NCBI RefSeq assembly: GCF_000420625.1
Contig: NZ_ATVH01000011.1
Coordinates: 248,001-312,000 of the forward strand
Direction: 5' to 3'
Length of the DNA: 64,000 nucleotides
DNA from: Fodinicurvata sediminis DSM 21159
GTDB lineage: Bacteria; Pseudomonadota; Alphaproteobacteria; Kiloniellales; DSM-21159
Within the stretch, counting starts at the first letter, position 1, and every line of letters begins with the position of its first letter. Below the pieces are notes generated by a model. It had not been told where the DNA came from. It saw only the letters and a program-made list of their open reading frames with translations, and ran no database searches. Below are positions 48,107-57,797 of this stretch, in pieces. The translations under genes were made by a program, and so were the position numbers.

Positions 48107-48841
48107 ATGGCCTTCCTGCCCTTGATGGACAACAATCCGCGGCGCTCCCTGCGTTACCCTTGGGTGACCTGGGGGCTGATTGTCCTGTGCGTTTACATCT
48201 TTTTCGAACAGACTGCCGGGGGCAGCCATCGCTATCTCTCGATCATTCATGGATTCGGATTCATACCGGCGCTGCTGAGCGGCACGGCCTCGTTGCCGCC
48301 CGAACTTGAGCAGCTGCCCCCCTTCCTGACCCTCATCAGCTACCAGTTCCTGCACGGCAGCTTCATGCATCTGCTGGGCAACATGCTGTTCCTCTTCGTT
48401 TTCGGGGACAACATCGAGGACTCCATGGGGCACCTGCGCTTCCTGGCCTTCTACCTGATCTGTGGAATCACGGCCGGGCTGGTGCATTACCTGCTCAATG
48501 CGGAAGCCACGGTGCCCACAATCGGCGCCAGTGGCGCCGTTTCAGGTGTGCTGGGCGCCTACCTTCTGCTCCACCCACGTTCGAAGATACTGGTGCCTGT
48601 GATCATCATCCCGCTGTTCATTCCTGCCTGGATCCTGCTGATCGTCTGGTTCGTCATGCAGGTCATGGGCGCAACGGGCGGAGATGGTTATCAGGGCGTT
48701 GCCTGGTGGGCTCATATCGGCGGCTTTGTTACGGGCCTGCTGTTGGTCATTCCCTTTCGCTACAAGACCGTGCAGCTGTTCGATGGGCGCCCACCGCCCC
48801 AGGGCGTTCGATTGCGGCGTCAGAAAAAGCGCCGCAAGTAA
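48107..48841 (+). CDS. Rhomboid-family intramembrane serine protease
   Basis: The 244-residue six- or seven-helix protein has the catalytic Ser142 in GASGAVSGVLG and His203 in WWAHIGGF, with HLLGNMLFLFVFGDN supplying the His/Asn oxyanion region. It should cleave membrane substrates within the bilayer; substrates are unknown. The C-terminus is strongly basic. Confidence 0.93.
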   Translation: MAFLPLMDNNPRRSLRYPWVTWGLIVLCVYIFFEQTAGGSHRYLSIIHGFGFIPALLSGTASLPPELEQLPPFLTLISYQFLHGSFMHLLGNMLFLFVFGDNIEDSMGHLRFLAFYLICGITAGLVHYLLNAEATVPTIGASGAVSGVLGAYLLLHPRSKILVPVIIIPLFIPAWILLIVWFVMQVMGATGGDGYQGVAWWAHIGGFVTGLLLVIPFRYKTVQLFDGRPPPQGVRLRRQKKRRK

Positions 48842-48861
48842 CGGTCTGCCTTCCGAACGCC

Positions 48862-48899
48862 AAGAAAAAGGGCGGACAGAAACCCGTCTGCCCGCCCTT
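48862..48899 (-). terminator. Intrinsic terminator of ilvD
   Basis: A 13-bp stem (48868-48880 with 48887-48899, one position a G-U wobble on the leftward RNA) and a six-base loop are followed on the leftward strand by TTTTTCTT. It sits 28 bases past the ilvD stop. It may also serve the converging rhomboid gene. Confidence 0.8.
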
Positions 48900-48926
48900 C
48901 GTATTGGGTAATATGAAAACCTGCCT

Positions 48927-50663
48927 TCAGATATCCGCGTAGCAATGCGTCTCCGCCTTGCCTCCGGGATGGGTCACAGCCCCCTTCTCAGCCGAGCCGA
49001 CCGTCTGTGCATACTTCCAGAGCGCGCCTGAATTATAGTCGGTACCGCGCGGCTGCCACTTCTTGCGGCGGGCTTCCATCTCCTCCTCGGACAGCTCCAC
49101 GTCCAGGATACCCTCCACCGCATCGATGACGATGATATCGCCATCTTCCAACAGACCGATGGGACCGCCGACAGCGGCTTCCGGACCGACATGGCCAATG
49201 CAGAAACCGCGAGTCGCGCCGGAGAAGCGCCCATCGGTGATCAGGGCAACACTGTCGCCCCTGCCCTGGCCGTAGATGGCGGCCGTGGTGGACAGCATCT
49301 CTCGCATGCCGGGACCACCCTTTGGCCCTTCGTAACGGATGACAATCACATCGCCTTCGTTGTACTCGCGGCGCTGCACGGCCTCGAAGGCCTGCTCCTC
49401 GCTGTCGAAACAGCGGGCTGTTCCGCGGAACCTCTGATTCTTCATGCCGGCCACCTTCACGATGGCGCCTTCGGGGGCCAGGGTTCCGCGAAGTCCCACG
49501 ACTCCACCGGTCTTGGTGATCGGGTTGCTGACCGGCCGGATGACATCCTGGTCCTTCGGGAATTCAATCTCCTCAAGGTTTTCCGCCATGGTCTTGCCTG
49601 TCACGGTCAAGCAGTCTCCATGCAGATAACCGCCTTCCAGCATGGCCTTCATCAGGACCGGCACGCCACCGATCTCGAAGAGATCCTTGGCCACGTAGCG
49701 GCCACCAGGCTTCAGGTCAGCGATGTAGGGCGTCTCCTTGAAGATGCGCGCGACCTCGTGCAGGTCGAAATCGATTCCCGCTTCATGTGCCATGGCCGGT
49801 AGGTGCAGGGCCGCGTTCGTGGATCCACCTGATGCCGCAACGATCCGTGCCGCATTCTCCAGCGACTTGCGCGTGACGATATCGCGCGGCCGTATGTTGT
49901 CCGCCAACAGGCGCATCACGGCCTCACCGCTGGCCTCGGCATAGGCATCGCGGCTTTCGTATGGGGCCGGTGCACCGGCCGAGCCCGGCAGGGCCAGCCC
50001 GATGGCTTCCGAGACGCAAGCCATCGTGTTGGCCGTAAACTGACCGCCGCAGGAACCTGCGGACGGACAGGCCACGCATTCGAGTTCGTGCAGGTCTTCA
50101 TCCGGCAGGTTCCCGGCCTGGTGCGCGCCGACCGCCTCGAAGACGTCCTGAACCGTCACGTCCTTGCCCTTGTACCGGCCGGGCAGGATCGAGCCGCCGT
50201 ACATGAAGACACCCGGCACGTTCATGCGCAGCAGGGCCATCATCATTCCGGGAAGCGACTTGTCGCAGCCCGCAAGTCCGACCAGCGCGTCATAGCAGTG
50301 CCCCCGCATGGTCAATTCGACGGAGTCGGCGATCACGTCGCGGCTGACCAGAGAGGACTTCATGCCCTGGTGCCCCATCGCGATTCCGTCGGTGACGGTG
50401 ATGGTCGTGAATTCGCGCGGTGTGCCGCCTTCCGTATCCACGCCCTTCTTGACCACCTGGGCCTGGCGGGAGAGCGCAATATTGCAGGGTGCCGCTTCGT
50501 TCCAGCAGGTCGCCACGCCCACGAAGGGCTGCTGTACCTGCTCTTCCGTCAAGCCCATCGCATAGTAATAGGATCGATGGGGCGCCTTGCCCGGGCCCAC
50601 CGAAACGTGACGGCTTGGCAGGCGAGACTTGTCGTACTTCTTGTTGGGCGAGTCGAGAGGCAT
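48927..50663 (-). CDS. ilvD: Dihydroxy-acid dehydratase
   Basis: The 578-residue Fe-S enzyme converts dihydroxyisovalerate and its homologue to 2-oxo acids in valine and isoleucine synthesis. Cluster cysteines lie in VATCWNEAAPC, LVGLAGCDKS and CPSAGSCGGQF. AGGAG seven bases before ATG 50663 sets the start; the frame stays open eight codons upstream. A terminator follows. Confidence 0.95.
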   Translation of the reverse strand: MPLDSPNKKYDKSRLPSRHVSVGPGKAPHRSYYYAMGLTEEQVQQPFVGVATCWNEAAPCNIALSRQAQVVKKGVDTEGGTPREFTTITVTDGIAMGHQGMKSSLVSRDVIADSVELTMRGHCYDALVGLAGCDKSLPGMMMALLRMNVPGVFMYGGSILPGRYKGKDVTVQDVFEAVGAHQAGNLPDEDLHELECVACPSAGSCGGQFTANTMACVSEAIGLALPGSAGAPAPYESRDAYAEASGEAVMRLLADNIRPRDIVTRKSLENAARIVAASGGSTNAALHLPAMAHEAGIDFDLHEVARIFKETPYIADLKPGGRYVAKDLFEIGGVPVLMKAMLEGGYLHGDCLTVTGKTMAENLEEIEFPKDQDVIRPVSNPITKTGGVVGLRGTLAPEGAIVKVAGMKNQRFRGTARCFDSEEQAFEAVQRREYNEGDVIVIRYEGPKGGPGMREMLSTTAAIYGQGRGDSVALITDGRFSGATRGFCIGHVGPEAAVGGPIGLLEDGDIIVIDAVEGILDVELSEEEMEARRKKWQPRGTDYNSGALWKYAQTVGSAEKGAVTHPGGKAETHCYADI

Positions 50664-50790
50664 GGTCAGTCTCCTGATGGCGTGCATTTCTGGCGCAGGA
50701 AGCGCAAATATTTTCCGATCTCAGCCTAGCGAATGCGGGCGGCAGGCTCCATGGCCTTTTTGACGCGGCGAACAGTTGTGCAGGCGGAGT

Positions 50791-53478
50791 CTATAGGCTT
50801 GCCAGACGCTCCAGGCTTCCAGCCAGCTTGTCACGGCTCTGGGCGATCTGCGCGCGACGCTGCCGCTGTTCCTCGACCACGGCCGCCGGGGCCTTCTCGA
50901 GGAATTGTGCGTTGCTCAACTTGCCGTCCAGCTTGGCAATCTCCTTCGAGAGCTTGTCCAGCTCGCGCTCCAGGCGCTGGCGCTCTTCGGTGATGTCGAT
51001 AACGTTGCCCAGGGGAATTCCCATGGTGGCCTCTTCCATGACGAAGGTGGCCGCATCAGAGGGCAGGTCGTTGACAGCTATCTCCAGGGACTCGACGCGT
51101 GCCAAACGCTTCAGCAGGTCGGCATGGCGTTCCAGTCGTGTCCCTGTTTCCGCCGCGGCATCCTTGACCACCAGGGAAACATGGCTGCCAGCGGGTACGT
51201 TCATTTCCCCGCGCAGGGCCCGAATTTCCGAGATCAGCGCGATCAGCCACTCCATTTCGCTTACGGCCGAGGGTGCGCGCAAGTCCTGACGATCCTCAGG
51301 CAACTGGGCGGTGATCAACAACCCCTCGCCTCCGAAACGGCTCCAGAGCTCTTCCGTGACGAAGGGCGCAAAGGGATGCAGAAGCCGCAGCAGAGCATTC
51401 ATGGTCCAGGCCATGGTGGCGCGCGTCTCTGCCGTTGTCTCGACATTCTCGAGCTGGGGCTTGGCGAACTCGATGTACCAGTCGCAGAAACTGTGCCAGA
51501 TGAAGTGATAGAGACGACCTGCCGCTTCATCCAGGCGATAGTTTTCAAGCGCCGTGTCGATATCGGAACGCAGCTGGCAAACCTCGCTGACGATCCAGCG
51601 GTTGAGCGCCGTGCTGTTGTTGGCGGGATCGTAACCAGCAGGCAGTTCAGCCTGGTTCATCAGGCAGAAGCGTGCCGCGTTCCAAAGCTTGGTGATGAAG
51701 TTGCGATAGCCTTCCACGCGTGAGGGATCGAGTTTCACATCGCGGCCCGGAACGGCCAGTGCGGCCAGCGTGAAACGCAGGGAATCGCTGCCGTAATTGT
51801 CGATCATCTCCAGCGGATCGATGATGTTGCCCTTCGACTTGGACATCTTCTGGCCATGCTGGTCACGGACCAGGGCATGGATATAGATATCGCGGAAAGG
51901 TACGTCCTCCATGAAGTGCTGGCCCATCATCATCATGCGGGCGACCCAGAAGAAGATGATGTCGAATCCGGTGACCAGAACATCACCCGGGTAATAGCGC
52001 GCCAGGTCACGCTGCACTTCAGGCGTATCCTCGGGCCAACCCAGGGTCGAGAAAGGCCAGAGGGCCGAGCTGAACCAGGTGTCCAGCACATCCTCGTCGG
52101 CCACCAGTTCCACATGCTCGCCGTAGTGCGCCTGCGCTGCCGCGCGGGCCGCATCAACGGTCTCCTCGACGAAGATATGGCCATCCGGCCCGTACCAGGC
52201 CGGAATCTGATGTCCCCACCAGATCTGGCGCGAGATGCACCAAGGCTGGATGTTGCGCATCCATTCGAAGAAGGTGTTTTCCCACTGCTTGGGCACGAAG
52301 CGCATGCGCCCGTCCCGCACTGCCTCCACACAGGGCGCGGCAAGCGTCTTGGCGTCACAGAACCACTGGTCGGTCAGCCAGGGCTCGATGGCCACGCCGG
52401 AGCGATCCCCATGGGGGACGGTGTGGCGATGGTCATCCACCTTGTCCAGCAGGCCCTCGGCCTCCAGATCCGCAACGACACGCTTCCTGGCCTCGTAGCG
52501 GTCCAGGCCGCGATAGGCTTCCGGTACGTTGTCGTTCAGGCAGGCATCCCGGTCCAGGATGTTGATGACCTCCAGGTCATGTCGCCGCCCGACCTCGAAG
52601 TCGTTGAAGTCATGCGCAGGCGTCATCTTCACCGCACCGGTCCCGGTCTCGGGATCGGCATAATCGTCGGCGACGATGGGCAGACGCCGGCCCACGAGCG
52701 GCAGAATGCAGTGCTTGCCGACCAGATCGCCATAGCGTTCGTCTTCGGGATGAACCGCCACGCCACTGTCGCCCAGCATGGTTTCCGGGCGCGTTGTGGC
52801 AACGATCAGATAGCGCCCCTCTTCGCCTTCCACAGGATAGCGGAAGTGCCAGAGGTGGCCGTCGACCTCTTCCTGCTGCACCTCAAGGTCAGAGATTGCG
52901 GTGTGCAGCTTGGGATCCCAGTTCACCAGGCGCTGATCACGATAGATCAGCCCTTCGCGGTAGAGTGAGACGAAAACCCGGCGCACGGCCTCCGAAAGGC
53001 CGTCATCCATGGTGAAGCGTTCGCGCGACCAGTCGGCCGAGGCGCCTAAACGCGTCAGCTGTTGCGTTATGCTGCCGCCCGACTGGGCCTTCCACTCCCA
53101 GACCTTCTCAAGAAACTTCTCACGCCCAAGGTCGTGGCGGGTCAAGCCTTCGGCGGCCAGATTGCGCTCCACGACCATCTGGGTGGCAATGCCGGCATGA
53201 TCCGACCCGGGCTGCCAAAGCGCGTCACGGCCGATCATGCGATGATAGCGGATCAGGATATCCTGGATGGTAAATGTCAGCGCATGGCCCATGTGCAGGC
53301 TGCCCGTCACATTGGGCGGCGGCATCATGATCACATAGGGCTTCCCGTCGGAATCCGGGTTGCAGCGGAAAGCGCCGCTATTGCGCCAAGCCTGGTATTG
53401 GCGCGCCTCAACCTCGGACGGACGGTATGTCTTTTCCAGTTCGTCGGGTTTCGAAGTTGTCTCTGATTGTTCAGCCAT
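50791..53478 (-). CDS. valS: Valyl-tRNA synthetase
   Basis: The 895-residue class I synthetase has PPPNVTGSLHMGHAL (HIGH region), the CP1 editing domain, KMSKSKGN, the anticodon domain and the C-terminal coiled coil (about 830-895) specific to ValRS. It charges tRNA(Val) and edits threonine. It lies 73 bases after popZ. Confidence 0.97.
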   Translation of the reverse strand: MAEQSETTSKPDELEKTYRPSEVEARQYQAWRNSGAFRCNPDSDGKPYVIMMPPPNVTGSLHMGHALTFTIQDILIRYHRMIGRDALWQPGSDHAGIATQMVVERNLAAEGLTRHDLGREKFLEKVWEWKAQSGGSITQQLTRLGASADWSRERFTMDDGLSEAVRRVFVSLYREGLIYRDQRLVNWDPKLHTAISDLEVQQEEVDGHLWHFRYPVEGEEGRYLIVATTRPETMLGDSGVAVHPEDERYGDLVGKHCILPLVGRRLPIVADDYADPETGTGAVKMTPAHDFNDFEVGRRHDLEVINILDRDACLNDNVPEAYRGLDRYEARKRVVADLEAEGLLDKVDDHRHTVPHGDRSGVAIEPWLTDQWFCDAKTLAAPCVEAVRDGRMRFVPKQWENTFFEWMRNIQPWCISRQIWWGHQIPAWYGPDGHIFVEETVDAARAAAQAHYGEHVELVADEDVLDTWFSSALWPFSTLGWPEDTPEVQRDLARYYPGDVLVTGFDIIFFWVARMMMMGQHFMEDVPFRDIYIHALVRDQHGQKMSKSKGNIIDPLEMIDNYGSDSLRFTLAALAVPGRDVKLDPSRVEGYRNFITKLWNAARFCLMNQAELPAGYDPANNSTALNRWIVSEVCQLRSDIDTALENYRLDEAAGRLYHFIWHSFCDWYIEFAKPQLENVETTAETRATMAWTMNALLRLLHPFAPFVTEELWSRFGGEGLLITAQLPEDRQDLRAPSAVSEMEWLIALISEIRALRGEMNVPAGSHVSLVVKDAAAETGTRLERHADLLKRLARVESLEIAVNDLPSDAATFVMEEATMGIPLGNVIDITEERQRLERELDKLSKEIAKLDGKLSNAQFLEKAPAAVVEEQRQRRAQIAQSRDKLAGSLERLASL

Positions 53479-53551
53479 TTTTCTTCTGGACAGCGGGATA
53501 ATGCGGGAAACTCATCTGTTCCCGGGTATGAAAAGGTGTTGGTTTTCCTGG

Positions 53552-54376
53552 TCAATCGTCTTCCGCGCGGCGGACCATACGGCGGACTTCCTCACGTACG
53601 ACGCGTTCGACCAGTGGTGCAAGATTCTGATCCAGCCAGTCCTTCAACAGCGGCTTGACGGCTTCCCGGACAAGCCCTTCCAGGGTCTTGTCGCTTTGAA
53701 TGGGAAGGTCTTCGGCCGCACGCGCCTGGCTTCGAATGTCGCGCGATGCTTCCGAAAGTGCTGCAACCGTTGCCGCAGCGGTGGCATTGGACACGAGGCC
53801 TTCTTCGCTGTTGTCCTTGCTCATCGGCGCCTCTGGTTCATCCTGCACTGCATTGCCTCCAAGGCCGTCATCCATCGCGCTTTCTGTCTGGCCGGCTTCC
53901 TCGAAATCCGGCTCAGGCATGGACGTCATGTCGTCCTGAACTTCCATGCCTGTCATGTCATCGAGAGTATCGGGCGCGAGAGCATCGGCGGTTTCGTCCT
54001 GATTGTCCTGCTGGGCATTCGCCAACTCATCGCCGAAACCTGCTTCCTCCAGGGCCGCGAAGGGATCGGGCGCCGTATCTTCCGGCAAGTCGCCTGGGGA
54101 TGTTTCCGGTTCCGGGTTCACGGCAAAAGCGGTGTCCTCGGCAGAGGCAGGATCGCTGACCGCGTCACTTGGGTCTTCGGCTTTGTCTGTCAGGTCCAGA
54201 ATGTCATCGTCGACACTGTCCGTGGCGGCAAGCGCTTCCGGCTCTGCCTGTGCAGAATCACCGGCATCTTGGCCGGGTTGTTCAGACTCTTCCTTGTCGT
54301 CCTCGGATATGATCCGGCGAATTGACGCCAGGATCTCTTCCATCGACGGTTCGCCCTGCCCGTCCGGATTGCTCAT
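53552..54376 (-). CDS. popZ: Polar organizing protein PopZ (DUF2497)
   Basis: The 274-residue protein has the PopZ layout. An N-terminal helix (MEEILASIRRIISED) leads to a long acidic, disordered middle (Glu, Asp, Pro, Ala), then a C-terminal helical oligomerisation region (LEGLVREAVKPLLKDWLDQ to RRMVRRAEDD). PopZ forms polar condensates that tether the chromosome origin in alphaproteobacteria. Position between tolC and valS is the usual one. The middle is longer than in Caulobacter PopZ (about 177 residues in all). Confidence 0.9.
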   Translation of the reverse strand: MSNPDGQGEPSMEEILASIRRIISEDDKEESEQPGQDAGDSAQAEPEALAATDSVDDDILDLTDKAEDPSDAVSDPASAEDTAFAVNPEPETSPGDLPEDTAPDPFAALEEAGFGDELANAQQDNQDETADALAPDTLDDMTGMEVQDDMTSMPEPDFEEAGQTESAMDDGLGGNAVQDEPEAPMSKDNSEEGLVSNATAAATVAALSEASRDIRSQARAAEDLPIQSDKTLEGLVREAVKPLLKDWLDQNLAPLVERVVREEVRRMVRRAEDD

Positions 54377-54392
54377 GGCTGCTCTCCCAAGC

Positions 54393-54410
54393 GTGTGTTG
54401 ATGAACACAC
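54393..54410. other. Short perfect hairpin between tolC and popZ
   Basis: GTGTGTT and AACACAC form a 7-bp stem with loop GATG in the 52-base tolC-popZ gap. No T-run follows on either strand. It may be an RNA processing or stability element. Confidence 0.3.
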
Positions 54411-54428
54411 TGAATGTACCGGATTAAC

Positions 54429-55904
54429 TTATTCCGAAGGCGTGCTCAACCCGAACCACGAATCCCGCACGGCCCTGTAGTCCTCTTCCGGCTCGTAATA
54501 AGCCACATCCAGCCCCAACTCCTCAGCCGTCAGACGGCCAATGGCCGAGAGCAGCCGAAAGCTTGCAACGATATCCTCACGCCTTGCACGAACCAGGCTG
54601 ACCTGCGCATCCAGCAGTTCCTGTTCCTGGTCCAGAACGTCCAGCAGCGTGCGCGCGCCGACCGCATTTTCCTGCTGCACACCTTCCAGCGCGACTTCAG
54701 CCGCTTCAATCTGGGCCTGGAGGGACGTGATCTGCGCCTGGGATGAAGTCCACTCTTCCCAGGTCGTCACGGTTTCCTGCCGCACATTGCGGCGTGACAC
54801 CTCACCTTCCAGGCGGCGCTGGTTCTCGACTTGCTTGGCTTCTCTGACCTGGCTGGAAACAAGGCCTGCCTGATAGATCGGAATGGTCACCTCGGCCATG
54901 ATGCTGGCAGCCTCGTTTTTCGAGCCCGCAAAACTGGTCTCGCGGCCTGCCGAAAGGCGTCCGCGAAGCTGTATCTCAGGCAACAGTTCGCCTTCCCGTT
55001 CCCGCACCCGGCGTTCGGCGGCCTGCTCATCGAACTCTGCCGCCTGAAGCGAAGGATTGCTTTCCTCTGCCAGTGCTATGGCAGCGGACAGCGATTCGGG
55101 AAGGCCTTCTATGGCCTCGGGCGCGGTCAGATCCGCTGCCGCCTCGCGCCCGATCACTTCCCGGAAAACGGCGCGGCTGGAACTCAAGCGCCCCTCGGCA
55201 GCAATGCGCTCGGCACGGGCGCCAGCCAGGCGGGACTCCGCCTGCGCAACATCGGTTCGCGTGATCTCGCCGACTTCGAAGCGTTGTCGCGTGGCTTCCA
55301 ATTGCCGTTCCAGGCGGCGTTCATTGTTTTCGTTCAGGCGGACTTCCGCCATGTCGCGCCAGACATCCATATAGGCGGTCACGGCGTCCAGAAGAACGGT
55401 CTGCTCGGTATTCTCAAGGCGGAAACGCTGTGCACGAACTTCGTTCTCTGCGCGCTCGGTCCCGGCCACGGTTCGGCCGCCACGATAGAGGGGCTGGACA
55501 ATCTCGATCGCCCCCTGACGTGGCGATGTCGTCTCCTGGACCCGGCCGCTGTTACCGCCCGCTCCGGCAGAGAAACCGCCGCCTTCGCTGAAGGATCGCT
55601 CCTTGCCGGCCGAGGCCGTGACCTGAACCGTGGGCCGCCAGCCGGACAGGGCCTGGGGAACCCGCTCGTTCACGGCACCGAGCTCGGCGCGCGCCGCCTT
55701 CAGCCTGGGGTTGGTTTCATAGGCATTCTCCAGTGCGTCGAGCAGTTGGAATTCCTGTGCCTGAACACCCGGCACCGCTGCCAGCAGCAGGCCGCCTGCC
55801 AACACGCCTGCCCCTAAAAACTTCCTTATGGCGCCGACTCCCGCAGGGGATGAAGAGAGACTCGGTTTCGGCAGACATTTCATCAGCATGCTGTTCGCTT
55901 TCAT
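54429..55904 (-). CDS. tolC: TolC-family outer-membrane channel
   Basis: The 491-residue protein has a Sec signal peptide (AVPGVQA|QEF region), ALENAYETNPRLKAARAEL at the mature start, and two outer-membrane efflux repeats. Unlike the channel at 9496-10923 it has no lipobox, matching TolC of type I secretion and efflux. The frame is open far upstream, but AGGGG five bases before ATG 55904 fits the start. Methyltransferase, tolC, popZ, valS is a conserved order. Confidence 0.92.
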   Translation of the reverse strand: MKANSMLMKCLPKPSLSSSPAGVGAIRKFLGAGVLAGGLLLAAVPGVQAQEFQLLDALENAYETNPRLKAARAELGAVNERVPQALSGWRPTVQVTASAGKERSFSEGGGFSAGAGGNSGRVQETTSPRQGAIEIVQPLYRGGRTVAGTERAENEVRAQRFRLENTEQTVLLDAVTAYMDVWRDMAEVRLNENNERRLERQLEATRQRFEVGEITRTDVAQAESRLAGARAERIAAEGRLSSSRAVFREVIGREAAADLTAPEAIEGLPESLSAAIALAEESNPSLQAAEFDEQAAERRVREREGELLPEIQLRGRLSAGRETSFAGSKNEAASIMAEVTIPIYQAGLVSSQVREAKQVENQRRLEGEVSRRNVRQETVTTWEEWTSSQAQITSLQAQIEAAEVALEGVQQENAVGARTLLDVLDQEQELLDAQVSLVRARREDIVASFRLLSAIGRLTAEELGLDVAYYEPEEDYRAVRDSWFGLSTPSE

Positions 55905-56064
55905 CCTGGCCCCTGCCAAGCCGAAGCTATCTTGGCAGAACTTCACGGAGAATAGAGCCTTGGTCCGCGTGCGGCCAGTCGCAAGTCCCGATTCGCACCA
56001 CGAAAATCTGTGCTCACAGCATACTGACGCCCGTGGAACGGGAATGCCAAAGATCTTGAAGGGC

Positions 56065-56721
56065 CTAGAAGACGAAACGTTCAGGTGCCCGGAATTCCTC
56101 CAGGATCGGTGTGGACGCATCAAAGAGGATCCGGTTCGAAACCACCCCGTCGTCCTTGCGATAGAGCCGAGCGCGGCCAATGCCAACAGAATCAGGGCGT
56201 GTCACGCACATCAACCGCCCCCCTTCCGCCAATTGATCTGTCAGGCCAGCGGGCAATTCCTCGATCCCGCCGTTCACCAGGACCACGTTATAGGGCGCCT
56301 GCCTGGGATAGCCGGCCGCCAGGTCGCCCTGCACCACCACCGCATTGGAGATTTCCATGCGGGACAGCAGGTTGTTGGCCGTTTCCACCAGGCCTGGATC
56401 ACTTTCCAGACCCACGGCCGTGCTGCACAGCCGTGCGAGAATGGCTGTCGCATAGCCCGTGGCGCAGCCAATATCCAGCGCCACATCGCTTTCCTGGATA
56501 TCGGCCGCCTGCAACAGACGGCCAAGGACCATCGGCTCCATGAGGTAGCGCCCGTTGCCTATGTGCAGATCCTCGTCGACGTAGGAAATGCTGCGTATGT
56601 TCTCGGGCACGAACAGCTCACGCGGCAGCGTTTCAAAGGCGTCCAGAAGACGCTCCCCGAACACGCGGTTCGTGCGCAGCTGGCTTTCCACCATATTCAG
56701 GCGGGCGTAAGCGTAATCCAT
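56065..56721 (-). CDS. Isoaspartate methyltransferase homologue upstream of tolC
   Basis: The 218-residue protein aligns in outline with Pcm: MVESQLRTNRVFGERLLDAF, LPRELFVPENIRSISYVDEDL, and SAM motif I in ALDIGCATGYATAILARL. The substrate loop differs from the true Pcm at 35389-36051 (LEPMVL replaces the SQPEVVA pattern). Repair activity is therefore uncertain. It is typically found next to tolC in alphaproteobacteria. Confidence 0.85.
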   Translation of the reverse strand: MDYAYARLNMVESQLRTNRVFGERLLDAFETLPRELFVPENIRSISYVDEDLHIGNGRYLMEPMVLGRLLQAADIQESDVALDIGCATGYATAILARLCSTAVGLESDPGLVETANNLLSRMEISNAVVVQGDLAAGYPRQAPYNVVLVNGGIEELPAGLTDQLAEGGRLMCVTRPDSVGIGRARLYRKDDGVVSNRILFDASTPILEEFRAPERFVF

Positions 56722-56972
56722 TACATTTGCCTCACATGAACGGACCAGACGTAAGAATATTGTCCGATCTGTTGCCGGGTCTTTTGCTTTCCCCGCGGTT
56801 TATAGTCAGCCTGCAGCTTCAAGACAACTCTCGCAGCCAGGGCGTTTGAAGTTTTGCGGCTATAGCCGAGCCTGAGACCAGCCTGGCCGTCACTTCGGGC
56901 ACGCACCGCCGCAGCCAGGCGCGTGGAACGCCTTGACCCTCTCCATGAAAAGTGGCAGTAACCTGCGCCTCT
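56722..56972. other. Intergenic stretch before tRNA-Cys
   Basis: This 251-base gap holds no convincing gene. It should carry the leftward promoter of the methyltransferase gene and the rightward promoter of tRNA-Cys. No clear repeat was seen. Confidence 0.3.
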
Positions 56973-57046
56973 GGCCCGGTGGCAGAGTGGTTATGCAGAG
57001 GACTGCAAATCCTTGCACGTCGGTTCGATTCCGGCCCGGGCCTCCA
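56973..57046 (+). tRNA. tRNA-Cys(GCA)
   Basis: GGCCCGG (56973-56979) pairs with CCGGGCC (57036-57042), followed by T and an encoded CCA. The anticodon GCA is at 57005-57007. T-loop GTTCGATTC is normal. Confidence 0.97.
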
Positions 57047-57119
57047 AAATGCGGCAAACGGCATTGCACCCCCAAGAGAGCTTTGCTATAAGCCGCAAAC
57101 CTTGCCACAAGGCACCTGA

Positions 57120-57194
<75 letters not shown>

Positions 57195-57202
57195 ATGACA
57201 AG

Positions 57203-57238
57203 AAAGGGTCGCCCCTGACGGCGGCCCTTTTCTTTTGC
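57203..57238 (+). terminator. Terminator after tRNA-Asn
   Basis: AAAGGGTCGCC (57203-57213) and GGCGGCCCTTT (57220-57230) form an 11-bp stem with one G-U wobble and a six-base loop, followed by TCTTTT. It is well placed to end the tRNA transcript. Confidence 0.85.
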
Positions 57239-57553
57239 ATTCCAAATGAAAACAATGCCTTGATCCGCGTAATTGATGCGGCATTTCAAATATATTCCCG
57301 TTCGACCGGTAAAGTCATGAAACTTTTCCCGGAATGCACGCTTGGGCGCAATGCTCACGGAATGTTACAGGTGACGGTGCCTGCAAGAGCTCCTGGATAC
57401 AAGGATAATACACATGAATATCAGTAGCTTACACAAACCACCTGTGACAAAAAATAGATCCTATCTCCAAAAATATTTTCCGCACCACTCGTTGGGGGTA
57501 TAGTCCCACCTTGGAAAGCTGCTACAGGCTTTCGATTGCTAGGGAGGTTGGGA
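57239..57553. promoter_or_regulatory. Gap upstream of microprotein, with TGGGG-type motif
   Basis: No gene was found in these 315 bases. Near the 3' end, TGGGGGTATAGTCCCA (57493-57508) has TGGG/CCCA symmetry and lies 46 bases before the microprotein start. It resembles the motifs at 58591, 59434 and 62061. Confidence 0.35.
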
Positions 57554-57709
57554 ATGAGACATCAGGCCAAACGCTGCCATCGGCATGTCCATACTCCCCG
57601 TATAACTTCAATCATGGAACGGCGACAGGTTCTCAATCTCGGGCTGACGTCCGGGTGCCTTCTGCTGGGAACACTGGCCGCAGCACTCTGGATTCAGATG
57701 GTTTTCTGA
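57554..57709 (+). CDS. 51-residue single-helix membrane microprotein
   Basis: ATG 57554 is preceded at six bases by AGGGAGG, one of the best ribosome sites in the window. The product has a His/Arg-rich N-terminus (RHQAKRCHRHVH), then MERRQVLNLGL and a hydrophobic helix (about 31-48) ending IQMVF. An internal ATG at 57614 would give 31 residues. A perfect intrinsic terminator follows 27 bases after the stop. I recognise no family. Signal, helix and terminator are seen; expression is inferred. Confidence 0.6.
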   Translation: MRHQAKRCHRHVHTPRITSIMERRQVLNLGLTSGCLLLGTLAAALWIQMVF

Positions 57710-57735
57710 TAACGGAAATATCGTCTGGAGTCCTT

Positions 57736-57763
57736 GGGCGCCGGTCTCCGGCGCCCTTTCCTT
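57736..57763 (+). terminator. Terminator of the microprotein gene
   Basis: GGGCGCCGG (57736-57744) and CCGGCGCCC (57748-57756) form a perfect 9-bp stem with a TCT loop, followed by TTTCCTT on the rightward strand. No T-run follows on the leftward strand, so it belongs to the microprotein unit rather than to the converging MarR gene. Confidence 0.75.
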
Positions 57764-57797
57764 GTGCGTCCCATGGCGCTCGGGACAGTGGCCGGAT

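Noticed and set aside
51856-52968. Rightward open frame of 370 codons antisense to valS
   Set aside because: Opposite a certain synthetase gene with no recognisable motif or ribosome site.
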